Source: Erwinia_E haradaeae_F (GTDB lineage: Bacteria > Pseudomonadota > Gammaproteobacteria > Enterobacterales > Enterobacteriaceae). Taken from it: DNA of 64,000 nt. The DNA is taken from positions 496,001-560,000 of the forward strand of contig NZ_LR217698.1 in assembly GCF_900698855.1 (NCBI RefSeq), given 5' to 3'. Below, piece after piece: positions 32,529 to 42,214 of the stretch; the stretch's first letter is position 1, and every line of letters begins with the position of its first letter. A model generated the notes under the pieces. The model searched no databases. It saw nothing but the letters and a program-made list of their open reading frames with translations, and was not told the origin of the DNA. The position numbers and the translations under genes were made by a program.

Positions 32529-34053
32529 ATTTGACTCCAGACTATGTATAATTCTGTATTATTTAACTTATGAGGATGAATAAGTAATTAGAAAAACTTA
32601 AAACATTAAAAATTACTTTATAAAAGTACAAAGATAGATTATATAACATAAGAACTGTAATTATTATACAATTTTATCATTAAAAATTAGGAGGTCTAAT
32701 TTTATGAAGATTGATTAGTTATTAAAATAGATTAAAATAATAATCCTTATTCGTATCCCTATTGAGTACACTTTTAAATATAAATCTATCAATATAATCA
32801 AGATTGAATATTTCTTTTTATACAGATATTGAACTAGTTAAAGATCAAATTAAATAAAATTCTTAATATTTTATAGGGATACTGCATCCTATAAAATAAA
32901 AAATAAAAAAGATTTTTAGTTTTGACAAATTATAGAAAAACTAATTCTCTCTCTAAAGAGAGAGCTCTATTACAAGAAAAAGTATTTAAAAATATGATAT
33001 TATTTTAAATAATGCTTTTTTAATAAAAAAATGCGATACATACGACTAATAAAAAGTCTTATTTTATTAATAATTAATAATTATTCCAATAATTGCTTAT
33101 ATATAATAAAAAGTCGATTTGGAAATAATCATATATTATATGATATTTGACTTATAATAAATCCAATTAGGTTCAAAGATTTTTAACTAAGATTTTGTCC
33201 TGTTTCAAATAACAAGTTTTTCTGAAATAGAGATTTTTAATAAACTAATAAAAAAATAAAATAAAGATAAAACAATAGTAAGATACTAACGAGACATATT
33301 ATCTACATTGTATAATAGTTATTATTTTCCTTTTATTATGAGGATGTTTATCTATCATTAATTAATTTGATCCATGGTTACATATCTATATATTAAACTA
33401 TCAAGAATAGTGTATAAATTATTTAAAAAAACAATATCAATTATAATTTAATCTAAAAAATAAGATATGAAAAATAATTTTTATTTTTAATGTATGTTTA
33501 ATATTTTTTAAGAAACCAGGTTTCTGGTATACTTACTAGATAGGAGATTATTATCTTATTAAATAATGTATTTATTGTATAAATAAATCACATTGTATAA
33601 ATAAATCACATAATTCTGAATCTAACTACCTGATAGAGTTAGATTAGAAATTGGTGATATAAATTTTATATGTACGTATTAATGTTATTTAACTCATTGT
33701 TATTGATTATATAATGGAATATTAAGTCCCTGATATCTGCATTAACTTTCTAATAATACAATTATGATACTCTTTTAGTTATTTACTTAAATAGTATATC
33801 AGTATATATAGACCGATTTTTTTTAAGGGAAATGCTATATTTTATAATTAATTGTTCTATTGTATTATCAGAGTGTCGATCTAATTAGAATCTAGTCCAC
33901 TTTATTTACAAAAAAAATAAATATTATGGAATATTCTATAGAAGATTATATAAATAAATATGTGGTTTATAATTAAAGATCCTATTCTGATACCAACACA
34001 GATGCTATATGCAAGGTCTTTTGGTTGTAAACTTAATTTGTAAAGGATTTTTT
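32529..34053. other. non-coding spacer tktA-murB
   Basis: About 1.5 kb between divergent genes. In E. coli a 5S rRNA end precedes murB; no rRNA sequence is seen here. It has a tandem repeat at 33574-33609 and no recognised gene remnant. Confidence 0.6.
33574..33609. repeat. perfect 18-bp tandem duplication
   Basis: ATTGTATAAATAAATCAC is repeated head to tail twice with no mismatch, about 450 bp upstream of murB in non-coding DNA. A recent slippage duplication is likely. Confidence 0.8.
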
Positions 34054-35094
34054 ATGTCCTATCATCGGTTTTCACTAAAACCATGGCATACTTTTGGTAT
34101 TAATGTTTACGCTAAAAATATTGTGATAGTTACAAGCATATCTGCGCTTTTTTATGAATGTCAGCCGAAAGATTGTCAGAAGGATGAGCCAATACTATTA
34201 TTAGGCCAGGGTAGTAATGTACTATTTCTACAAAATTTTAATGGAAAAGTACTTATTAACCGCATTAAAGGAATTAGAATAGTCGAAAAAACTAATTCAT
34301 GGTTGTTACATGTAGGTGCTGGAGAAAATTGGCATCAACTAGTAAAAACTACATTAGATAGAGGACTTGGTGGTCTAGAAAATTTAGCACTGATTCCTGG
34401 TTGTGTTGGATCAGCACCAATTCAAAATATTGGAGCTTATGACCTTGAATTAGATCAAGTGTGTGAATACGTAGATATTATCTTTTTGTCTAATGGAGAG
34501 TATCGACGTCTTAACACGATAGAATGTTGTTTTGGTTATCGAGATAGTATATTTAAACATTTATACAAGGATCAATATGCTGTTATTGCTGTTGGGCTGA
34601 AATTAAATAAACAATGGAGACCTATTCTTACTTATGGTCATTTGCGCTATCTTAACTCAAAGACAGTCACACCAATAAAAATATTCAATGCTGTGTGTCG
34701 AATACGTCGTAGTAAACTTCCAGACCCATGCACAATAGGTAATGCAGGGAGTTTTTTTAAAAATCCGTTAGTTACTTCTTCAGTGGCTTCTGATTTGTTT
34801 TCTCGTTATCCTAAGATTTCACAATATTTGCAAAAAAACGGTAAAGTAAAATTGTCTGCTGCTCAGCTTATTGATCATTGTCTTCTGAAAGGACACCATA
34901 TTGGTGGAGCTGCGGTATATGGTAAGCAAGCAATAGTATTGATTAATACTGGTTCTGCTAGTAGTGAGGATATCATAAATTTAGCCCGTATTGTCCGTCA
35001 ACGTGTAGCGGAGAAATTTAATGTTTGGTTAGAACCAGAAGTATGCTTTATTTCTGCAACAGGAATAACAGATTCCGTAAAGGCCATAATATGA
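34054..35094 (+). CDS. murB: UDP-N-acetylenolpyruvoylglucosamine reductase
   Basis: MurB, an FAD enzyme, reduces UDP-GlcNAc-enolpyruvate with NADPH to UDP-MurNAc, the second committed step of peptidoglycan synthesis. The 346 residues (E. coli 342) show LGQGSNVLF, IPGCVGSAPIQNIGAY, the catalytic serine in GNAGSFFKNP (S233) and the C-terminal WLEPEV glutamate. I chose the ATG at 34054 because MSYHRFSLKPW matches the E. coli start and an AAGGA site lies just ahead; the longer reading from 34009 has no homology support. The stop overlaps the birA start as ATGA. Confidence 0.97.
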   Translation: MSYHRFSLKPWHTFGINVYAKNIVIVTSISALFYECQPKDCQKDEPILLLGQGSNVLFLQNFNGKVLINRIKGIRIVEKTNSWLLHVGAGENWHQLVKTTLDRGLGGLENLALIPGCVGSAPIQNIGAYDLELDQVCEYVDIIFLSNGEYRRLNTIECCFGYRDSIFKHLYKDQYAVIAVGLKLNKQWRPILTYGHLRYLNSKTVTPIKIFNAVCRIRRSKLPDPCTIGNAGSFFKNPLVTSSVASDLFSRYPKISQYLQKNGKVKLSAAQLIDHCLLKGHHIGGAAVYGKQAIVLINTGSASSEDIINLARIVRQRVAEKFNVWLEPEVCFISATGITDSVKAII

Positions 35095-35960
35095 ATAACC
35101 CTATTATACCCATAAAATTTATTCAGATTCTATCTGATGGTCAACTTCATTCAAGAGAAGAATTTATTCACAATTTGGGAATAGGATTAATAGATATCTA
35201 TTATTATATCCAGATATTAAAACAGATGGGAATTAATATCTTAACTATTAGAGATCAAGGTTATTGCCTGGGATTTGCTATGTATCTTTTAGATGAAAAT
35301 ATCATTCAAGGGGAGATGACAGGAGGACGTTTATCAGTTATTCCAGTGATTGACTCAACTAATCAATACTTATTAAATTCCATTTCTAAATTAAAAACAG
35401 GTGATGTTTGTATAGCTGAATATCAGAGCATGGGGCATGGTCGACGAAGTCGACCATGGTTTTCTTCCTTTGGATCTAATCTGTATTTATCTATATATTG
35501 GCGCTTAAAAAACAACTTAGTATCAACTACATATTTAAGTCTTATTATAAGTTTAGCAATTTCTGATATTTTTCGGAAAATAGGAGCATCTAATATTAAA
35601 GTCAAATGGCCAAATGATATTTATCTTCATAATCGTAAATTAGCTGGTGTTTTAATAGAAATAAAAAATCAACCCAGTCAATTTCTAGATTTAGTGATTG
35701 GAATAGGAATTAATCTTAATATGTATGATCAAGCACAGGAAATAATGAGAAAATACGGTGGAATAGACCTCCAATCTGTTGGAATAAATGTAGATCGAAA
35801 TATTTTATCAGTTTTAATTATTAATACTATGCGTAATATATTAATACAATTTGAACAATATGGATTGTCCTCATTTATTACACCAGAAATAAAAAAAGAT
35901 AGTAAAATCAATCATCTAGTTAGTCTTCTCAATAAGACGTCAAAATCTAAATACAACTAA
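35091..35960 (+). CDS. birA: biotin-protein ligase, C-terminally shortened
   Basis: BirA activates biotin as biotinyl-AMP and attaches it to the AccB lysine (K122, encoded at 63121). Residues 1-60 form the winged HTH, then the catalytic domain with IDSTNQYLL, the biotin loop at 115-120 and KWPNDIYLHNRKLAGVLIEI. At 289 residues it is about 32 shorter than E. coli BirA: the small C-terminal domain is mostly missing. The loop reads GHGRRS instead of GRGRRG, and the HTH recognition region (IGLIDIYYYI) has diverged. The start overlaps the murB stop. The enzyme is probably still active but no longer a repressor. Confidence 0.93.
   Translation: MNNPIIPIKFIQILSDGQLHSREEFIHNLGIGLIDIYYYIQILKQMGINILTIRDQGYCLGFAMYLLDENIIQGEMTGGRLSVIPVIDSTNQYLLNSISKLKTGDVCIAEYQSMGHGRRSRPWFSSFGSNLYLSIYWRLKNNLVSTTYLSLIISLAISDIFRKIGASNIKVKWPNDIYLHNRKLAGVLIEIKNQPSQFLDLVIGIGINLNMYDQAQEIMRKYGGIDLQSVGINVDRNILSVLIINTMRNILIQFEQYGLSSFITPEIKKDSKINHLVSLLNKTSKSKYN
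35436..35458. repeat. perfect palindrome inside birA
   Basis: CATGGTCGAC, GAA loop, GTCGACCATG: a 10-bp perfect inverted repeat within the birA biotin-loop codons (residues about 116-123). It is GC-rich against its surroundings and coincides with substitutions in an otherwise near-invariant motif. Confidence 0.85.
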
Positions 35961-36987
35961 CTAGGCACATATATAAAATAGACTTAATGTTAAATACATA
36001 TCAATCACCATTCTGTTTGAAATAGATAAATCTCAGATTTCAATAAATCTAGTATCAGGGTGTATCTTATTTCTGAGTTATGTTATTAGTAATAACTTAA
36101 AATAATCATATATTACTAATAAATAATGATACATATTGTAATATGTATATATTCAAATAGATATGTTATTATGAATATTGGTATCTGTTATTACAGATAA
36201 ATAATATTTTTTTATATTCTTTTATGACACTAAATATTTTAAACAGAAAAAAAGATATGTAATATATAGTAATTCAAGTTAACAAATCATAATTAATGTA
36301 AAAATTATTTAAATCATTAGCCATCATATACATGATATTAGAAGAGTTTCTTTTTATCCTAAAATAGGATCAAATCTAATATCCTCGTTCTTTTTAGTTA
36401 TAATACAACCGTTCTTCTCTAATATTTCATTTAATGGATAAATTCAATTTAATGATTTTCTTGTCTTAGTTTTATTACTTCAAATCATTATTTAATTTCT
36501 TTTTTATAACTACAAGGAGATTAATTCTGAATTATTAATGAACATACGATACTTGTAATATCTAAGTTGAATTTTTTCTATGCTATTTTTAGAACTTTGG
36601 TTTAATCAAAACTAATTTGATTTCATCGTCTGTAAGATAAGTAAAAATTTGATAATTAAAAAAAATAACTAGCATATTAATTTAGACCAGTCCCTATCTT
36701 ACAGGGTTGATAACGATAAACACTAAATTACTGTGAATCATGATGTTTTAAGGTATTAAACATTATCTCTACTACTTCAAATATAGTCAGAATACTATAC
36801 AATTAGATAACTATTAGTATCAGTTAATTGATATTAAGAAAAGAGTTTCTCTTCTAGAGAGGCATGATCTATCATTGTCATGTATTCTTAATTATAAGAA
36901 AATTTAATTGATATAAGATTAAAGTTTATACGATTTAACTAGTAATTGATATATTATTCATAATAAAATTTAATTTTATTAATGCAA
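35961..36987. other. non-coding spacer birA-mreD
   Basis: About 1 kb between convergent birA and mreD. No coaA or tRNA genes (the E. coli neighbours of birA) and no recognisable remnant. Confidence 0.6.
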
Positions 36988-37530
36988 CTAAAATACAACT
37001 TTTGTATTAGAGAATAAATTATGACTAATTTTTTGCATTAACAAAAAAATCCATGGCCAAAGTATACCGCTAGTGACCCCATTCCATAATTGTTCCGGGA
37101 AAAAAACAACGTTTATTACTAATAAATCTGATACAAATATAATAATATCCATCAGCCATGCTAATATTATTACAGATAACGCTTGTTTCCATAACGCTAA
37201 GTTGCAAATTTGATGGTTTTGTCTGGATACTAAATAGGTGATCACGCTTAAAGCTAGCGAATGTAGACCTAGGGTAGATCCATAGATAAGGTCTGTTACA
37301 ATACCCATAAAAAATGCAGTACCAATATTGATCCGATCAGGGATTATTAGTATCCAGTAAATTAGGATTAATAATAACCATGAGGGACGAAATAATGATA
37401 ATGGTTCAGGCCATGGCATACTTTGTAATATTAATGCAACTAAGAAAGACAACCAGATTAACCAATATCTACAACTACAGAAATAATTTAAAGACTGCAT
37501 GAGTTCATATGGTTTTAAGAAACTAATCAC
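36988..37530 (-). CDS. mreD: rod shape-determining membrane protein MreD
   Basis: MreD is an inner-membrane part of the elongasome that guides lateral wall growth with MreB and MreC. About five hydrophobic segments are visible, and the core (WLIWLSFLVALILQSMPWPE, GSTLGLHSLALS, LWPWIFLLM) matches E. coli MreD. This reading starts at a GTG that overlaps the mreC stop and gives 180 residues. An in-frame ATG at 37500 gives 170, nearer to E. coli (162), but has no good ribosome site, so the start is uncertain. It is the last gene of mreBCD. Confidence 0.93.
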   Translation of the reverse strand: MISFLKPYELMQSLNYFCSCRYWLIWLSFLVALILQSMPWPEPLSLFRPSWLLLILIYWILIIPDRINIGTAFFMGIVTDLIYGSTLGLHSLALSVITYLVSRQNHQICNLALWKQALSVIILAWLMDIIIFVSDLLVINVVFFPEQLWNGVTSGILWPWIFLLMQKISHNLFSNTKVVF

Positions 37531-38525
37531 ATATTAGTTTCTTGTATACCTTCCGTAGTTTTGGAATGATTAGAGTGCCTTGGTATTACTTGATTTTCAG
37601 TTATATTTTTAGTCTTTGATAGTAATGGCATGGTCATTTTCTTTTTTTGACGTTCTTCAGCCATATGATGAACTTCATTAGGCATTGGTGGGTGAGATTT
37701 ATAACGATTGCCAACCCATAAAAGAAGTAAGTATCGTAGATGTTGTAAATCGGCTACTGGTCGTGCCTGAATTATAGAATAACCATGATGATTATCTTCT
37801 TTAATAGAAGATACAATTGCAACAGGATAGCCTTCTGGAAAACGACCTCCAAGACCAGATGTCACTAACATGTCTCCGCAGCGCATATCAGTATGATCCG
37901 GATAATATTCAAGTTGCAGTTCTTTTGAACATCCATTTCCAGAAACAATAGCACGAAGATCGTTACGTAATACTTGAATGGGTAACGCATGAGAGGCATC
38001 ACAGATTAATAGAACTCGACTGGTATTTTTACTTACTGAAACTATCTGTCCGACTACACCTTGATCACTAATAACAGGTTGTCCCTCATAGACATTGTCT
38101 ATTCTACCTTTATCAATAATTACTTGATGCATATATGGATTAGCACTAGATGAAATGACTTGTGTTATGATCTTGTGTTCATCTTCACGCAGTGGTGATC
38201 CAAGCAAGGCTCTGAGATGAGCATTTTCTTTCTTCATGTGATTTAATATAAGTAATTCACTATTCTTACACATAAGTTGATTTTGCAGTGCTTTATTTTT
38301 TAGATCGAGCGCATGATGAGAAGTAAATATTTGAGATAAATAATCTAACATTTGACGCGGAACGTTTATAAGAAGATAAAGTGAATTAACAACAGTATTC
38401 ATATAAGAATGAATAGAAGAGAAAGTATGAAATCGATTATCGGCAATCATCATTATAGTACTAAGAATAATGGCTATTAGTAGATTCAAGTGCAAAGAAC
38501 TAGTTTTACTAAACATCGGTTTCAT
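37527..38525 (-). CDS. mreC: rod shape-determining protein MreC
   Basis: MreC is a bitopic periplasmic scaffold linking MreB to the wall synthases. It has a short cytoplasmic N-terminus (MKPMFSKTSSLHLNLL), one membrane helix (about residues 15-33), a coiled coil and the beta domain with PVISDQGVVGQ, LPIQVLRNDLRAIV and VTSGLGGRFPEGYP. The ATG at 38525 matches E. coli; a TTG seven codons upstream is also open. The GGAGG is 14 nt from this ATG, longer than ideal. At 332 residues it lacks most of the Pro-rich tail of E. coli MreC (367). It overlaps mreD. Confidence 0.95.
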   Translation of the reverse strand: MKPMFSKTSSLHLNLLIAIILSTIMMIADNRFHTFSSIHSYMNTVVNSLYLLINVPRQMLDYLSQIFTSHHALDLKNKALQNQLMCKNSELLILNHMKKENAHLRALLGSPLREDEHKIITQVISSSANPYMHQVIIDKGRIDNVYEGQPVISDQGVVGQIVSVSKNTSRVLLICDASHALPIQVLRNDLRAIVSGNGCSKELQLEYYPDHTDMRCGDMLVTSGLGGRFPEGYPVAIVSSIKEDNHHGYSIIQARPVADLQHLRYLLLLWVGNRYKSHPPMPNEVHHMAEERQKKKMTMPLLSKTKNITENQVIPRHSNHSKTTEGIQETNM

Positions 38526-38869
38526 AAAGTAAATGTTATCCTCCAAACTTCTGAGTCAATAAATTTTTACTAAATGATAGAAAGATATACTCATGAAATA
38601 TAGTCAAGATAATGATGCCATCACTGACCTATGTATTTTCATAACTACATATAAGAATCAATATTATGTAGAGGATCTCTCACTAATTAGATCCTAGAAT
38701 TTAGTAAATGTAAATACGTTAAAACTGATATCAACTATATATTCTTGTCACAACCAGTCAGGAATCAGTGTTGAACTGATTATGTGTTGTGATTTAATAA
38801 GACAAATTATATTTTATTTTATACCATCTTAACTTTCCTGACAAAGTCATCAAAATATCAGAAAAACTA
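38526..38869. other. mreC-mreB spacer
   Basis: 344 bp, no ORF. It contains an inverted repeat AGGATCT/AGATCCT (38672-38695, 10-nt loop). This could limit read-through from mreB into mreCD, but there is no T-tract, so no terminator is called. Confidence 0.5.
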
Positions 38870-39913
38870 CTAGTCTTCACTAAATAAATCCCCCCCATGC
38901 ATGTCAATCATCTCTAAAGCTTTACCGCCTCCCCGAGCTACACAAGTCAGTGGATCTTCCGCGACTACCACAGGAATCCCAGTTTCTTGCATCAGCAAAC
39001 GATCCAAGTTTCGTAATAACGCACCACCCCCAGTAAGAACGATGCCTCGTTCAGAAATATCAGATGCTAATTCAGGCGGGCACTTTTCTAAGGCCACCAT
39101 TACAGCACTGACAATACCAGTCAAAGGCTCTTGCATTGCTTCTAAGATTTCCTGGGAATGTAAAGTAAAAGCACGAGGGACTCCTTCTGCTAAGTTTCTT
39201 CCTCGCACTTCAATTCCACGTATTTCATCACAAGGATAGGCAGACCCAATACCATGTTTAATCCGTTCAGCAGTAGCTTCACCAATAAGAGAGCCATAGT
39301 TTCGTCGAACATAATTAATAATAGCTTCGTCAAAGCGATCGCCACCAATTCGAACAGAAGAAGAATATACTACGCCATTCAGTGAGATAACTGCAACTTC
39401 AGTAGTACCACCCCCAATATCTATCACCATAGATCCAGTTGCATCAGAAACCGGAAGACCTGCTCCAATTGCAGAAGACATTGGTTCTTCAATCAAGAAG
39501 ACTTCACGAGCTCCAGCGCCTTGAGCAGATTCACGAATTGCACGACGTTCTACTTGCGTAGCTCCAACTGGAACACAGACAAGTACACGAGGGCTTGGGC
39601 GCATAAAGCTATTACTATGTACTTGTTTAATAAAATGTTGCAGCATCTTTTCAGTAACAAAAAAATCAGCGATTACTCCGTCCTTCATAGGACGGATAGC
39701 AGCAATGTTAGTAGGGGTGCGACCTAACATTTGTTTTGCAGCATAACCAACCGCTGCTACGCTTTTTGGGGCACCGGCACGATTTTGTCGAATAGCCACT
39801 ACAGAGGGCTCATTAAGTACGATACCTTGTCCTTTCACGTATATTAGAGTATTCGCAGTACCCAAATCGATAGAAAGGTCATTAGAAAAAATGCCACGGA
39901 ATTTTTTAAACAT
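38870..39913 (-). CDS. mreB: rod shape-determining actin homologue MreB
   Basis: MreB forms membrane-bound filaments that orient wall synthesis. The 347 residues equal E. coli MreB, with the phosphate-1 loop DLGTANT, IGGGTTEVAV and the adenosine motif TGGGALLRNLD. The C-terminus HGGDLFSED is conserved, but its two glycine codons sit in a G7 run (38890-38896), a slippage-prone site only about ten codons from the stop. An AAGGATT site precedes the ATG. mreB leads mreC-mreD, as in E. coli. Confidence 0.98.
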   Translation of the reverse strand: MFKKFRGIFSNDLSIDLGTANTLIYVKGQGIVLNEPSVVAIRQNRAGAPKSVAAVGYAAKQMLGRTPTNIAAIRPMKDGVIADFFVTEKMLQHFIKQVHSNSFMRPSPRVLVCVPVGATQVERRAIRESAQGAGAREVFLIEEPMSSAIGAGLPVSDATGSMVIDIGGGTTEVAVISLNGVVYSSSVRIGGDRFDEAIINYVRRNYGSLIGEATAERIKHGIGSAYPCDEIRGIEVRGRNLAEGVPRAFTLHSQEILEAMQEPLTGIVSAVMVALEKCPPELASDISERGIVLTGGGALLRNLDRLLMQETGIPVVVAEDPLTCVARGGGKALEMIDMHGGDLFSED

Positions 39914-41552
39914 TCTATAAAGACAATCCTTTAATCTAAATATATTCTAATTACTGACATTTGTAAATAGCATCAAATGTCTATTAAATAAATAAGAACT
40001 GATCATAGAAATGATCTAGTTTTTTATATTGCTTAAAACAAAGTTATATAAAAAATAACGTTATAGAGTTATATACTTATAACATTTCTATAGATTATAA
40101 ATATTAGTTCAAACTATTGAAATAATTATTTGCATAGTTTTATACATTGCATAATAGCTTGAATGTTAGTATGGATAGAACTCTGAGCGCCAGAGATATG
40201 ACCTTTACTGCCCAAAGAGATTTTAATATATTTTCTTTTGTTATTGTTATTTCTTTTTATTATTTCACTGATATATTTATACGTCTATGGTTAACTGGAT
40301 GCAGAAATTTAGAGTATATATAAATTATATACAAGAGGATAAATGAAATATAAAAGATAAGAAAAAATCAGTATGACTTATCGTTAGATAACTAGACATT
40401 TATGAAGTCAAATACCCCAGAATCGACGATTTAATTGATAATTTTATAATACAATTAGTTTTTTTATTCTTATTCTAGAAAAGAATAATATTAGCCCATA
40501 GAACATTCTGTAGTCTATAAAATCATTGTAAACTAAGTTTTTAGACAAAGCTAATGATGTGTTCTAAAATAAATTTATTGATTGGTATCAACATAGATAA
40601 AATTTAGAGATCCTCATGTGAGATGCATTTTACTAAAAAAATCATATCTTATATAATATCAGATTTAAATTATGTTTATAACATGATTTGATGAATAAAT
40701 TATGGTAATTATATATATAAAATAATATAAACAACTTATTTCAGTTTACTATAAGATATTATCTTCATCTTATGAGCTAATTTATAAAACTAATATACTA
40801 ATATATATTAGTAGACGGTCTTATAAATAAAAAGGATTTTTATTTCTACAGATCTGAAAATGATTAAGGAATATTAAGATTCGATGTATTTAGAGCATTG
40901 TTTTTTTTATTATACATACCTGCTATTGACTAGGAGAAGACCTCTGTCTATTTTTAGAAAAATGCAAATTAATTTGATAAAAAACTCATATAATTGAATT
41001 ATTTTATATATGAATATGACATTCTATCATAAATTTATATATATTTTCTTATTATCATTTTTAATCAAATATATATTTGATCAATATCTTATCAGGAATG
41101 TAGAGTAGCATGAATCCTAAGAAATAATATATAAATTTAAATTTAAGAAGTAAACAAAAGAATTATATCAAAATTCAACATTCTTATATAATTAAGTGAT
41201 TACTTATATTTCTAATTTTTTGTTGTTTGGTTTTTTATGCTCTGAAATCATATTTACTTTTGATTTTAATAGTAGACACCGTTCTCTTGACTGGATATAA
41301 TTATTTTTAATAAATCTATTTAATACCCATATGGTACTGTGTTAGGACAATTCAGACAAGAATCTTATATTTTATTATAATCCAAAATAGATTATATTAA
41401 TTTATCATAATAATTGTACTAAAATAAGATATTAGAAAAGTCAAAAGATTAAACTTATTGAATAGAAGCACAAGAAAGGTAATCAAAATTTTCAAATAAA
41501 TTAGAAAATTTGTGATCATATTTCATTAAATAGTAACGATTATAGAGATAAC
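39914..41552. other. non-coding spacer mreB-tRNA-Val
   Basis: About 1.6 kb. Mostly AT-rich. A GC-richer islet at about 40126-40284 is open in one minus-strand frame (52 codons) and also open on the plus strand; I do not recognise either product. There is a 16-bp AT palindrome at 40797-40812. Confidence 0.5.
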
Positions 41553-41629
41553 GCGTCCGTAGCTCAGTTGGTTAGAGCACCACCTTGACATGGTGGGGGT
41601 CAGTGGTTCGAATCTGCTCGGACGCACCA
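41553..41629 (+). tRNA. tRNA-Val(GAC)
   Basis: 77 nt with encoded CCA. The acceptor stem GCGTCCG/CGGACGC is perfect; the anticodon stem CCACC/GGTGG holds loop TTGACAT, anticodon GAC, which reads GUC and GUU. The sequence matches E. coli valV/valW closely. The T-stem AGTGG/CTGCT contains two adjacent G-U pairs, so it is weaker than usual but still paired. E. coli has two tandem copies; only one is here. It stands alone, about 1.6 kb from mreB. Confidence 0.97.
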
Positions 41630-42214
41630 TGTTTATGCGAGTAAATTACTCAGAATATTAAATTAAAACGATTTTTATCAAAATAAGATCATATCTTTAT
41701 TAAAAGATCACTATTATTTCTATATCTTAGAAAAGATATAATAAAGTTAATCCATTCTATCAAGAAACAATATCTTTATATTGAGATGTATAAAAAAATC
41801 AATTATACTCATCAATATTATTGAATATAATAATCGAAGTTCTATAGAGAAATACATATAAAATAATATAGTAATTAGAGTGTATAAGACAATATATCAG
41901 ATATTTACTTAATATGTAACATTACTAATGTACTTGATTACATATTTATAATATTTGAATACTAATTAACATAAAAGTACAATATATATTGTAGATCCTA
42001 ATTTTAGTAAAATTCTTTTTTAAAGTTAAAAAGAAAGAAATTCATAACAAGTTATTTTTGTTCCAAAACTAAATAATAATCATACTGTAAATGATTCACG
42101 CGTATTTTTCTAAATACGCTATTATCATGTAAAGATAGTTATATAAAGTAATTTAGTTGCTAATAAATGAGCATTATCCACCTTCAAAAACAGCTATTGA
42201 AATAGGTTGTTTTT
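41630..42214. other. non-coding spacer tRNA-Val-tatD
   Basis: 585 bp of AT-rich sequence, no gene. Just before the tatD stop lies a weak inverted repeat around AATACGC/GCGTATT near 42100-42120. Confidence 0.5.

Noticed and set aside
34009..34053. Upstream extension of murB by 15 codons
   Set aside because: Residues do not match MurB; the ATG at 34054 has an AAGGA site and matches the E. coli start.
35025..35090. Upstream extension of birA by 22 codons
   Set aside because: It overlaps the murB end in another frame; the ATG at 35091 gives the typical ATGA overlap and aligns with BirA.
38901..39239. Plus-strand ORF of 112 codons inside mreB
   Set aside because: It is the mirror frame of a highly conserved mreB segment; low stop frequency follows from mreB codon use.
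40797..40812. Perfect 16-bp palindrome as an operator
   Set aside because: It consists almost only of A and T in very AT-rich DNA and is not near a start codon.
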